Source: CBIHON01 sp966211965 (GTDB lineage: Bacteria > Pseudomonadota > Gammaproteobacteria > Burkholderiales > Burkholderiaceae_D). From it: 64,000 bases of DNA. The stretch is from assembly GCA_966211965.1 (NCBI GenBank), contig CBIHON010000009.1, forward strand, positions 62,001-126,000. The letters run 5' to 3'. Of this stretch, positions 24,180 through 32,520 are shown piece by piece. The notes below the pieces were generated by a model that made no database searches, was not told where the DNA came from, and saw only the letters and a list, made by a program, of their open reading frames with translations. The stretch's first letter is position 1; each line of letters begins with the position of its first letter. Made by a program: the position numbers and the translations under genes.

Positions 24180-25493
24180 ATGCTGCCGCGGGCGGACATC
24201 ACCGGCACCCGCCCTTTGGGCGCAATCGACGCGCCTGCGCCCGCCACTTCCATCGCGGATGCAAGGCAGGAAAGCTTCAACCGCCTGACGCAAATCGCGA
24301 TCGGCAAGCAGTTTCAAGCCGAAATTCTCTCTCGTCTCAACGACGGCACATTTCTGGTGCGAGTCGCCGATACCGTGGCGCGCATGAACCTGCCGGTCAC
24401 CACGCGTGCCGGCGACTCCATGTCGATGACCTTGGTGAGCAAGGAACCGCGGCCGACTTTTTTGCTGGGACAGCAAACCAATGCCTCGAACCCCGCGCCA
24501 AGCACCACCGGACAGTTGGTCGGACATCTGTTGCAGCCGGCATCCGACGAGAGCCTGCTCTATACCGAAATCGGAAAAACAGCCGGTGAAGAAGGCCTAG
24601 CGCCTGCAACGGCCGGCACTGCCGCGGCGGAAGAAGGCATTCCAGCAACGGCAATCGGCAAAACGCCGCAACCGCCTCCGGCAACCGCGGCTGCGGCGCA
24701 GGGCTTGGCGGGCAGCGCCCCGACCTCGCTCAGCGCAACTGGCCAGCTTATCAATAACATCATCCAGTCGGCACGGCAAAATGAAGGATCGGCCGCGCTC
24801 GTGGGCAAAGTGCCGTTGGTAGCGTCGCCGACAGCCGGCGCACCGCAAGTCGCAGCTGCATTAAAGGACACGCTTGCCTTCAGCGGCTTGTTCTATGAGT
24901 CCCACGTCGCACAATGGGCCAACGGCGAACGCCCCAAGACCGATCTGCTGCGCGAGCCGCAAGCCAAAGCCGGCAACGTCCAGCAGCATTCCCTGCGGAG
25001 CGCCGCGCCGCCGACGGCGCAACCTGAAGATGCCCGTCCGCTACCGCCGGCAAACAAGGAATTTACTGTTCAGCCCGGTGCAGTGCCAGGGACAAACAGC
25101 GAAGCCGCGGCACTGCCCGCCAGCATGAACACCGAGACGGCGCAACTTATCAACCTGCAGCTCAATGCGCTGGAAAATCGCCGCGTGCTATGGCAGGGTG
25201 AACTTTGGCCAGGTCAGGAGCTGGAATGGGAAGTCAGCGAAGACGCACCGGAAAGCGGCGGCAAGGAGCAAACGCCGGTGTGGAACAGCGCCGTGAAATT
25301 TGAACTGCCGAATCTGGGCATGGTATCGGCCAACATACGCATGGTAGGCGAACATGTCCAGGTTCATATCCGCACCGCAACCGAGGACACAGCCGCCGCA
25401 TTGCGCACACATGGAGGCGAGCTCGCCAGCGCGCTTGATGCTGCCGGTGCGCCGCTGGATTCATTGACGGTAAAGCAGGATGGAAAAATCTAA
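24180..25493 (+). CDS. FliK-like flagellar hook-length control family protein
   Basis: This 437-residue protein has a long low-complexity Ala/Pro/Thr middle (about 100-310). The C-terminal domain at about 320-437 resembles the Flg_hook domain of FliK: LINLQLNALENRRVLWQGELWPGQELEWEV, then FELPNLGMVSANIRMVGEHVQVHIRT. It begins eight bases after fliT copy 2. It is distinct from the true fliK at 32521, which follows fliJ. The gene runs into a small FlhB-like gene with a 14-base overlap, an arrangement that suggests a joint function in export switching. Whether it has that role is not known. Confidence 0.78.
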   Translation: MLPRADITGTRPLGAIDAPAPATSIADARQESFNRLTQIAIGKQFQAEILSRLNDGTFLVRVADTVARMNLPVTTRAGDSMSMTLVSKEPRPTFLLGQQTNASNPAPSTTGQLVGHLLQPASDESLLYTEIGKTAGEEGLAPATAGTAAAEEGIPATAIGKTPQPPPATAAAAQGLAGSAPTSLSATGQLINNIIQSARQNEGSAALVGKVPLVASPTAGAPQVAAALKDTLAFSGLFYESHVAQWANGERPKTDLLREPQAKAGNVQQHSLRSAAPPTAQPEDARPLPPANKEFTVQPGAVPGTNSEAAALPASMNTETAQLINLQLNALENRRVLWQGELWPGQELEWEVSEDAPESGGKEQTPVWNSAVKFELPNLGMVSANIRMVGEHVQVHIRTATEDTAAALRTHGGELASALDAAGAPLDSLTVKQDGKI

Positions 25494-25767
25494 GCCCCCG
25501 CGCAATGCGGTTGCCATCGCTTACCATCCGGGAGCCACAGCCCCGAAAGTCGTTGCCAAAGGCCGCGGCATGATTGCCGATGAGATCATCGCCCGGGCCA
25601 AGGAACACGGCGTTTTTGTGCACGAGTCCAAGGAATTGGTCGCGCTGCTGATGCAAGTCGAGCTGGACCGCGACATTCCGCCTACGCTATACCGGGTAGT
25701 AGCGGAACTGCTGGCCTGGCTGTACCATATCGAGGCTGGCCAGCGAACCGCCGAAAAGATATCTTAA
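25480..25767 (+). CDS. FlhB C-terminal domain homologue (FhlB/YlqH type)
   Basis: This 95-residue protein matches only the cytoplasmic C-terminal part of FlhB. NAVAIAYHPGATAPKVVAKGRGMIADEIIARAKEHGV-type sequence parallels the region just after the FlhB cleavage site, and IPPTLYRVVAELLAWLY matches the end. There are no membrane segments and no NPTH autocleavage motif. Homologues can partly stand in for the FlhB C-terminal domain in some bacteria. The 5' end overlaps the FliK-like gene by 14 bases. The stop codon lies in a tandem 13-bp duplication. Confidence 0.85.
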   Translation: MEKSKPPRNAVAIAYHPGATAPKVVAKGRGMIADEIIARAKEHGVFVHESKELVALLMQVELDRDIPPTLYRVVAELLAWLYHIEAGQRTAEKIS

Positions 25768-25779
25768 AAAGATATCTTA
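25754..25779 (+). repeat. Tandem 13-bp duplication across the fhlB-like stop codon
   Basis: The unit AAAAGATATCTTA occurs twice with no gap. The first copy contains the last codons and the TAA stop of the FlhB-like gene; the second lies in the spacer before the PilZ gene. The unit contains the palindrome AAGATATCTT. It looks like a slippage product. Confidence 0.9.
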
Positions 25780-25849
25780 ATATTCTGGACGGGCTGCTCA
25801 ATCACAATTACGCTGGGCTCCCTTGCCAAAGCACTAAAAGCATACAAAG

Positions 25850-26617
25850 ATGACATTCAATACTGATTACGGAATTGAGGATTTAAGCCCATATCAGGTT
25901 CACTCGCGCCGGGAAATCATCTCATTGCTGCGCAGCATAGGAGAGCACAACCAACTGGTACGAATGATCATCAATTCCGGCTCGGAAGCCATCGTTACCT
26001 CCATCCTGAAAGTCGATGAAACCGACGGCACGGTACTGCTCGACGTCGCTCCCAGTCAGCTTCTCAATCAACGTATTCTTGAAAGCGATCAGATTTCGTT
26101 TGAAACGGTGCTGGAGCATATCCGCATCCTGTTTTTCGCCACGCGCGTAGAGTCCTGTCTGTTTGAAAACCTGCCCGCTTTCAGCATTGAAATTCCCGAG
26201 AGCTTGATTCGCCTGCAACGGCGCGAATACTATCGCGTGCCCACCCCGGTGACCAATCCCCTGCGCTGCACAATCATGGTCCCGCAAGAAGACAAAACCG
26301 GCGCACCGACAAAGGTGGTTGTCACGCTGAAAAATGTGAGCGGCGGCGGAATTGCCATCGTCGATGAAAACAAACTGCTGGATAACACGATAGGCCGCAT
26401 TTACAAGGATTGCCAGATCGATTTACCAGGCGGCACGCTGGTGATAGCCACCCTGCAGATCAGAAATTCCATGGAAATCACCCTCACCAACGGCAAAACC
26501 ATCCGCCGTCTCGGCTGTCTGTTTGTCAATCTGCCAAAGGCAATGCTGGCAGCGGTGCAGCGTTACATCACGAAGCTGGAGCGCGAGCGTAACGCGAAAG
26601 AGACGGGAATGATGTGA
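25850..26617 (+). CDS. ycgR: Flagellar brake protein, YcgR family (PilZ domain)
   Basis: YcgR binds cyclic di-GMP and slows the flagellar motor. The 255-residue protein has an N-terminal YcgR-N domain (residues 10-125) and a C-terminal PilZ domain. The PilZ ligand motif is intact: RLQRREYYRVPTP supplies the RxxxR arginines and NVSGGGIAI the (D/N)xSxxG turn. No sigma-28 site is evident in the 82 bases upstream, so it is probably cotranscribed with the FliK-like genes. Its presence links motility to cyclic di-GMP. Confidence 0.92.
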   Translation: MTFNTDYGIEDLSPYQVHSRREIISLLRSIGEHNQLVRMIINSGSEAIVTSILKVDETDGTVLLDVAPSQLLNQRILESDQISFETVLEHIRILFFATRVESCLFENLPAFSIEIPESLIRLQRREYYRVPTPVTNPLRCTIMVPQEDKTGAPTKVVVTLKNVSGGGIAIVDENKLLDNTIGRIYKDCQIDLPGGTLVIATLQIRNSMEITLTNGKTIRRLGCLFVNLPKAMLAAVQRYITKLERERNAKETGMM

Positions 26618-26705
26618 GCAAGGCGGAAGATGGGAGCAACCCGTCACAGCCGTAAAAGATGGATTGCATCCATCCTGCGAGGAACCGCTCCAAATTGAAG
26701 GGGAC

Positions 26706-26741
26706 AGGTCACTAAATCTGCATAGGTCACTAAATCTGCAT
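26706..26741. repeat. Tandem 18-bp duplication across the fliE stop codon
   Basis: On the minus strand the unit ATGCAGATTTAGTGACCT occurs twice in a row. The first copy encodes the last residues of FliE and its TAG stop; the second follows directly and runs into GTCCCC. The duplication does not change the FliE product. Confidence 0.92.
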
Positions 26742-27074
26742 ATTCATGATGTCATGATAGGCCGATACCAGCTTGTTGCGCACTTGAACCGTGGCTTGAA
26801 ACGAGATATTGGCTTTTTGCATTGAAATCATCACGTCCGACAGATTCACGCTGTCGTCCCCGGATGCAAAGCGCTGCCCGATTTGCTCTGCCTTCTGTTG
26901 CACATTGTTGACTTGGTCGAGTGACGCCTTCAAAGCATCGGCGAAGTCTAGCTTGCCGGCAGGCTTTTCCGTTTGCAGCGGATTAATGCCCGCGCCTTGG
27001 GCGCGCGCCGCGGCAACTTTCAATTGCTCAACCATCGCGGCAATCCTGCCTGCATCGATTCCGCCTACCGCCAT
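26730..27074 (-). CDS. fliE: Flagellar hook-basal body protein FliE
   Basis: FliE joins the MS ring to the rod and is among the first proteins exported. The 114-residue protein has an Ala/Gln-rich N-terminus, the DFADALKASLDQVNNVQ helix and the C-terminal VMISMQKANISFQATVQVRNKLVSAY helix that defines the family. GGAGG lies eight bases before the ATG. It is transcribed alone and divergently from fliF, as in Escherichia coli. The 228-base region between them must hold both promoters; no clear sigma-28 or sigma-54 site was found there. Confidence 0.95.
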   Translation of the reverse strand: MAVGGIDAGRIAAMVEQLKVAAARAQGAGINPLQTEKPAGKLDFADALKASLDQVNNVQQKAEQIGQRFASGDDSVNLSDVMISMQKANISFQATVQVRNKLVSAYHDIMNMQI

Positions 27075-27302
27075 ACCATCCTCCGATCCCTTGGTTCCCG
27101 TACAACCGGCAAAAACACTCCCGGCCTTCTACAACGTCACGTTATCACGCTGGTAAATCGACGGCGCTCTGATAAGATGGAGAAAGATTGCTCTATTCCA
27201 ATGATTGAAATTCCTTTCCGGGCAGACAATTCATACTAAGGCTACAAGTTTGAATTGGCGAGGATCAAGTGAAACAACAATCAAATCTAGCGGAGGCAAA
27301 CC

Positions 27303-28952
27303 ATGGCAACATCAGGTGAAGTTGCCCTGCCCCTGAACGTCGTCAACTTCGCACAGACGCCGGTCGGGCGTAATGTACTTCTGATGGTGGGAATGGCAGC
27401 CGTGGTTGCCATCATGGCCGGCGTCTGGATGTGGGGTCAGCAACCGGAATACCGGGTGCTGTTTTCCAATTTTTCCGATCGCGACGGCGGAGCGATCGTT
27501 GCTTCCCTGCAGCAAATGAACGTGCCCTACAAGTTTGCCGAGGGCGGCGGCGCAATCCTGGTGCCGGCCAGCGAGGTACACAATGCCCGCCTGAAACTTG
27601 CATCCCAAGGCCTGCCGAAGGGCGGCAGCGTCGGTTTCGAGCTGATGGAAAACCAAAAGCTCGGCGTTTCCCAATTTCTCGAGCAAGTGAATTTCCAGCG
27701 CGCGCTGGAAGGCGAGCTGGCGCGCTCGATCCAGTCGGTGGCGGCGGTGCAGGCGGCACGCGTGCATTTGGCCTTGCCCAAGGCCTCGGTATTCGTGCGT
27801 GACCAGCAAAAGCCCACCGCCTCGGTTCTGCTCAACCTGCATCCCGGACGCAGCATGGATCAGCAGCAGGTCAGCGCCATCGTACACTTGGTCGCCAGCA
27901 GCGTGCCGGACCTGCCGCCGAAGAACGTCACCGTGGTCGACCAGAGCGGCAACCTGCTGTCCGACCCGACCAAAGCCGCCGGCGCCAACACGCTCGACCC
28001 CAGCCAGCTCAAGTACGTGCAGGAACTGCAGCAAAATATCGTCAGGCAGATCGAGTCCATCATCACGCCGATCGTCGGCCCGAACAACGTACGCGCCGAA
28101 GCGACTGCCGATGTCGACTTCTCGCGTTCGGAACAGGCGGCGGAAACCTTCAAGCCCAATCAAGCGCCGAACGCCACCTCCATCCGCAGCCAGCAGACCA
28201 GCGAATCGCAAAACGGCGGCAGCGCCGGCCCCGGCGGCGTGCCAGGCGCCCTCTCCAATCAGCCGCCCGGCGCCGCGACCGCCCCGATCGCCGCAACCGG
28301 CACCGCCGCAGCATCGACGCCAGGGACCGCAGCCGCCGCGACCGGCGGCAACACCCACAAGGACATGACGGTCAATTACGAGGTCGATAAAACAATACGG
28401 TACGTGCAGCAGCCCATGGGTGGCCTGAAGCGCCTGTCGGTCGCGGTCGTCGTCAACTACAAGCGCGAAACCGATGCCAAGGGCAAGGTCACGATGCGTG
28501 CGCTGACGGAGGCGGAAAAAACCCAGATTACCGACTTGGTGAAAGAGGCGATGGGTTTCAACAAGGAACGCGGCGATTCGCTCAACGTCGTCAACAGCCC
28601 CTTCGCCGGCGTCGAAAAAGAGGTCATTCCCGAGCTGCCGATATGGAAACGTCCGGAATCGCTGGAAGCTGCGCAGAAATACGGGAAATATGCGCTGGCA
28701 TTTGCCTTCCTGGCATACCTGTTCTTCGCCTTCCTGAAACCGATGTTGAAAAAGCTGATGGCAAATGCCTCGCCGCCGCCCCCGGAGCCGGAAGAGCCGG
28801 AAGAAGAGGAAGTCGTACACCTGCCAGAGCCCATGGGTCAAGAGGTGCGCGGCTATGCAGACAACCTCGAAGCCGCCAAGCAATTGGCAAAGCAGGATCC
28901 GAAAGTGGTGGCAAACATCGTCAAAGCGTGGGTAGGAGGCGGCAATGAGTGA
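27303..28952 (+). CDS. fliF: Flagellar MS-ring protein FliF
   Basis: FliF forms the MS ring in the inner membrane, the base for assembly. The 549 residues include a first membrane helix at about 23-43, the periplasmic ring-building motifs (YRVLFSNFSDRDGGAIV, then QKLGVSQFLEQVNFQRALEGELARSI and ASVLLNLHPGR) and a Gly/Ala/Pro-rich linker at about 280-345. A second membrane helix lies at about 462-480, and the acidic cytoplasmic tail that binds FliG is at the end. GGAGG lies eight bases before the ATG. It opens the fliFGHIJK operon. Confidence 0.97.
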   Translation: MATSGEVALPLNVVNFAQTPVGRNVLLMVGMAAVVAIMAGVWMWGQQPEYRVLFSNFSDRDGGAIVASLQQMNVPYKFAEGGGAILVPASEVHNARLKLASQGLPKGGSVGFELMENQKLGVSQFLEQVNFQRALEGELARSIQSVAAVQAARVHLALPKASVFVRDQQKPTASVLLNLHPGRSMDQQQVSAIVHLVASSVPDLPPKNVTVVDQSGNLLSDPTKAAGANTLDPSQLKYVQELQQNIVRQIESIITPIVGPNNVRAEATADVDFSRSEQAAETFKPNQAPNATSIRSQQTSESQNGGSAGPGGVPGALSNQPPGAATAPIAATGTAAASTPGTAAAATGGNTHKDMTVNYEVDKTIRYVQQPMGGLKRLSVAVVVNYKRETDAKGKVTMRALTEAEKTQITDLVKEAMGFNKERGDSLNVVNSPFAGVEKEVIPELPIWKRPESLEAAQKYGKYALAFAFLAYLFFAFLKPMLKKLMANASPPPPEPEEPEEEEVVHLPEPMGQEVRGYADNLEAAKQLAKQDPKVVANIVKAWVGGGNE

Positions 28953-29940
28953 TGCCGGAGTTCAAAAAGGCGCAATCCTGATGCTGGCGCTGGGCGAGGA
29001 CGAAGCATCCGAAGTGATGAAATACCTGGGGCCGCGCGAGGTGCAAAAGCTGGGCGCTGCGATGGCTGCGATGAAGGCGGTAGCGAGCGAAGAACTCGAA
29101 AGCGTGCTGGAAGAATTCCGCGCCGAGACCGAACAGAATACTTCGCTCGGGGTCGATTCAGACGACTACATCCGGGTTGTGCTGACCAAGGCGCTGGGCG
29201 ACGACAAGGCTGCCTCTCTGCTCAACCGGATTCTCGGCACCCGCGATGCCAGCGGCATCGAAAGCCTGAAATGGATGGATGCGCAATCGGTGGCGGAACT
29301 GATCCGCAACGAACATCCCCAGATCATCGCCACCATCCTGGTCCACCTGGAGCGTTATCACGCCTGCGAGGTGCTCGACCATTTTTCCGAGCGGCTGCGC
29401 AATGACGTGGTACTGCGCATCGCCACGCTGGACGGCGTGCAGCCTGCCGCGCTGCGCGAACTCAACGAAGTGCTGACCAAGCTTTTGACAGGCAATGAAA
29501 GCCTGAAGAAAAAGCCGATGGGCGGCGTGCGTACCGCGGCGGAAATCCTCAACTTCCTCTCCGGCGAGAACGAAGCATCCGTCATGGCCAATCTCAAGAA
29601 CTACGATGGCGACATGGCGCAGAAAATCATGGACGAGATGTTCGTATTCGAGAACATCATGGACATCGACGACCGCGGCATCCAGATACTGCTGCGCGAA
29701 GTGCAGTCCGAATCGCTGATCATTGCGCTCAAGGGTTCAAGCCAGGATATGCGCGAAAAAATATTCAAGAACATGTCGCAGCGCGCCGCCGAAATGATGC
29801 GCGAAGACCTCGAATCGAAAGGCCCGGTGCGGCTGTCCGAAGTCGAAGCGCAGCAAAAGGAAATCCTCCAGATCGTGCGGCGCCTGGCCGACGAAGGTCA
29901 GATCATCTTAGGCGCGAAGGGCGAAGATTCCTATGTCTAG
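28945..29940 (+). CDS. fliG: Flagellar motor switch protein FliG
   Basis: FliG binds FliF with its N-terminal domain and interacts with the stator through its C-terminal domain. At 331 residues it is normal. GAILMLALGEDEASEVMKYLG is the N-terminal domain, EHPQIIATILVHLE the armadillo middle, and MFVFENIMDIDDRGIQILLREVQSESLIIALKGS the torque domain with its charged residues. The 5' end overlaps fliF by eight bases and the 3' end overlaps fliH by eight. Confidence 0.97.
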   Translation: MSDAGVQKGAILMLALGEDEASEVMKYLGPREVQKLGAAMAAMKAVASEELESVLEEFRAETEQNTSLGVDSDDYIRVVLTKALGDDKAASLLNRILGTRDASGIESLKWMDAQSVAELIRNEHPQIIATILVHLERYHACEVLDHFSERLRNDVVLRIATLDGVQPAALRELNEVLTKLLTGNESLKKKPMGGVRTAAEILNFLSGENEASVMANLKNYDGDMAQKIMDEMFVFENIMDIDDRGIQILLREVQSESLIIALKGSSQDMREKIFKNMSQRAAEMMREDLESKGPVRLSEVEAQQKEILQIVRRLADEGQIILGAKGEDSYV

Positions 29941-30619
29941 CGTGCTTCCGAAAGAACAGCAATCCGCCTACCAGCGTTGGGAACTGGCCTCCTTCGGCGA
30001 TGAGCGTCCCAGCGCCCTGAAGGCGAAGATCGAGGCTGAAGCAAAGGCAATGGCAAAAGCCAAGGACGCGGGTCCGTCGATTGCCGACCTGGCCGAGCAG
30101 ATCTCGACCGCCCGCGAAGCGGCGCGTCAGCAAGGCTATGCCGACGGACTGGAAGCCGGGCGTGCCGCCGGACTGGAACAAGGCCGCGCCCAAGCCGCAC
30201 AGGAACTGGTCCATCTGCGGCAAATCGCCGGCAGCTTCGGTGCAGAAGTTGCGCAAGCCCACGAGCTGATCGCGGCCGACATGCTGGACCTCTCGCTCGA
30301 TCTTGCCAAGGCAATGCTGAAAACCGCGCTCACGGTACGCCCCGAACTGGTCATTCCGGTGGTCGGCGCCGCGATCCGTTACTTGCCCACGCTGCAGCAA
30401 CCGGCATTGCTGTTCCTGCATCCGGCAGACGCCCTCCTGATCAAGGAGCACATGGGCGACGAGCTGGAAAAGGCGGGATGGCGCGTGGCCGAAGAAATCC
30501 ACATGGAACGCGGCGGCTGCCGCGTCGAAACCGCAAGCAATCAGGTCGATGCATCCACCTCCACCCGCTGGCAGCGCATTGCCGCAGCCTTGGGCAAGGA
30601 GTCGGACTGGCTTGAATGA
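29933..30619 (+). CDS. fliH: Flagellar assembly protein FliH
   Basis: FliH regulates and anchors the export ATPase FliI. The 228-residue protein has the N-terminal YQRWELASF element that binds the export gate region, an Ala/Lys-rich coiled coil (about 25-70) and glycine-repeat helices (GYADGLEAGRAAGLEQGRA) characteristic of FliH. The C-terminal FliI-binding domain has HMGDELEKAGWRV and GGCRVETASNQVDAS. It overlaps fliG and leads directly into fliI. Confidence 0.95.
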   Translation: MSSVLPKEQQSAYQRWELASFGDERPSALKAKIEAEAKAMAKAKDAGPSIADLAEQISTAREAARQQGYADGLEAGRAAGLEQGRAQAAQELVHLRQIAGSFGAEVAQAHELIAADMLDLSLDLAKAMLKTALTVRPELVIPVVGAAIRYLPTLQQPALLFLHPADALLIKEHMGDELEKAGWRVAEEIHMERGGCRVETASNQVDASTSTRWQRIAAALGKESDWLE

Positions 30620-30623
30620 ATCC

Positions 30624-32027
30624 ATGGACCCGATAAGCAACAGCACGCGCTGGCAATCCTACCTGCGGGACTGCAGCGCCTTGGTCTCCATCGCCGAGCC
30701 GATGCAGGTTTCCGGTCGCGTCACCCGCGTCACCGGCCTGGTGATGGAAGCGATCGGCTTGAAACTGGCGGTCGGCAGCGCCTGTACCGTTCCCTTGCCA
30801 AGCGGGGCCAAGATAGAAGCGGAAGTCGTCGGATTCGAGAACGATCGCCTGTTCCTGATGCCGCAGAGCGATGTCGAAGGCATCGTGCCCGGCACGCGCG
30901 TCTTTCCGGTCGAGGTGGTGCAGTCGCTTCCCCGCCCCGGATCGGTCGACCATCCGCGCCGCCGTCCAAGTGACCGCGGCCGGCACCTGCCGGTCGGCGA
31001 CGAATTGCTGGGCCGCGTGCTGGACGGCGCCGGCCGTCCGCTCGATCATCTCGGCCCGCTGCATGCACACCATGCCGCGCCGTTGAATGTGCGCGCCGCC
31101 AATCCGCTGTCGCGCGCCCCGATCACAGACGTGCTCGATGTCGGCGTGCGCACGATCAACACCATGCTGACGGTCGGACGCGGACAGCGCATGGGCTTGT
31201 TTGCCGGCTCCGGCGTCGGAAAAAGCGTGTTGCTCGGCATGATGGCGCGCTATACCAGTGCCGACGTGATCGTGGTCGGGCTGATCGGCGAACGGGGCCG
31301 CGAGGTCAAGGAATTCATCGAGCAAATTCTCGGGCCGGAAGGCCTGGCGCGTTCGGTCGTGGTGGCCGCCCCGGCCGACACCCCGCCCTTGATGCGCCTG
31401 CAGGGCGCCGCCTATGCCACCGCGATAGCCGAACATTTTCGCGACCAAGGCAAGAACGTGCTATTGATCATGGACTCGCTGACGCGCTACGCGATGGCGC
31501 AGCGCGAGATTGCCCTTGCCATCGGCGAACCGCCTGCGACAAAAGGTTATCCGCCCTCGGTATTCGCAAAACTGCCGGCCCTGGTGGAACGCGCCGGCAA
31601 CGGCAAGTTGGGCGGCGGCTCGATTACCGCTTTTTACACGGTTCTGACCGAAGGCGACGATCAGCAGGATCCGATCGCCGACGCCGCGCGCGCCATCCTG
31701 GACGGCCATATCGTCCTCAACCGTACCTTGGCCGAAGGCGGGCACTACCCCGCCATCGACATCGAACAATCGATCAGCCGCGCGATGCACAACATCACCA
31801 CCCCGGAACACCAGCAGATTACGCGCCGCCTGAAGCAGCTGTATTCGCGCTATCAGCGCAGCCGCGACCTGATCAGCGTTGGTGCCTATAGCGCCGGCAG
31901 CGACCCGGTGCTGGACCAGGCGATCGCGATGCACAGCAGGATAGAGTCATTTCTACAACAAGACATTACCGAACGCGCCGGCATTCAAGAGAGTATGGGG
32001 CGACTTGCCTCGCTATTCCAGGGATGA
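30624..32027 (+). CDS. fliI: Flagellum-specific export ATPase FliI
   Basis: FliI is the hexameric ATPase of the export apparatus, related to the F1 beta subunit. In this reading it has 467 residues: a Walker A motif GLFAGSGVGKS near residue 195, the hydrophobic Walker B strand ending in LLIMDSLTRYAMAQREIAL, and FAKLPALVERAG typical of the family. The ATG at 30624 gives a normal N-terminus but has no good ribosome site; an in-frame TTG four codons earlier has AAGGAG ten bases before it and is a fair alternative. The far-upstream start in fliH is unlikely. Confidence 0.96.
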   Translation: MDPISNSTRWQSYLRDCSALVSIAEPMQVSGRVTRVTGLVMEAIGLKLAVGSACTVPLPSGAKIEAEVVGFENDRLFLMPQSDVEGIVPGTRVFPVEVVQSLPRPGSVDHPRRRPSDRGRHLPVGDELLGRVLDGAGRPLDHLGPLHAHHAAPLNVRAANPLSRAPITDVLDVGVRTINTMLTVGRGQRMGLFAGSGVGKSVLLGMMARYTSADVIVVGLIGERGREVKEFIEQILGPEGLARSVVVAAPADTPPLMRLQGAAYATAIAEHFRDQGKNVLLIMDSLTRYAMAQREIALAIGEPPATKGYPPSVFAKLPALVERAGNGKLGGGSITAFYTVLTEGDDQQDPIADAARAILDGHIVLNRTLAEGGHYPAIDIEQSISRAMHNITTPEHQQITRRLKQLYSRYQRSRDLISVGAYSAGSDPVLDQAIAMHSRIESFLQQDITERAGIQESMGRLASLFQG

Positions 32028-32059
32028 ACCACGAACCTCTGCTTCTATAATCGACCATC

Positions 32060-32500
32060 ATGAACCATTCGTCCGCCCTGCAAACCCTGATCGAACTCGC
32101 GGTCACTGAAACCGACGAGGCCGCGAAGCGTCTCGGCTTGGCGATTCAGGCGGGCGCGGAAGCGGAAAAAAAGCTCAGCATGTTGCTGCAATATCGCGAA
32201 GATTACGCGGCGCGCTTCCAGTCGAGCTTGACGGCAGGGCTGACGGCGCAGGGATACCGCAATTTTCAACTGTTCCTGGAAAAACTCGATAGCGCCATCA
32301 ATGGACAACAGCAGGTGGTCATAGCGGCAGAACAACGGATTGAAAGGGAGCGCGGCGCTTGGCAAGCCGGCGAACGCAAGCGCGTATCCTACGACACGCT
32401 GGCGACCCGCGCCGAGAAAGATGCACTGCGCAAGGAAAACCGGCGCGACCAGAAAATCACCGACGAGCAGGCGGCCAGACTCGCGCTTTACAAACGATAG
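32060..32500 (+). CDS. fliJ: Flagellar export protein FliJ
   Basis: FliJ is the small coiled-coil stalk protein of the export ATPase. The 146 residues are nearly all helical and charged, with KKLSMLLQYREDYAARFQ and NFQLFLEKLDSAI, which are conserved in FliJ, and a basic C-terminus. It lies 32 bases after fliI and 20 before fliK, the standard order. Confidence 0.93.
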   Translation: MNHSSALQTLIELAVTETDEAAKRLGLAIQAGAEAEKKLSMLLQYREDYAARFQSSLTAGLTAQGYRNFQLFLEKLDSAINGQQQVVIAAEQRIERERGAWQAGERKRVSYDTLATRAEKDALRKENRRDQKITDEQAARLALYKR

Positions 32501-32520
32501 ATACCCAAGCGGCGGAAACC

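Noticed and set aside
27075..27302. Sigma-54 promoter between fliE and fliF
   Set aside because: No TGGCA-N-TTGC-type pair with correct spacing was found on either strand.
27312..28883. Open frame of 523 codons on the minus strand opposite fliF
   Set aside because: It is an antisense shadow of a high G+C gene. It is rich in Arg, His and Gly with no family features, and fliF is certain.
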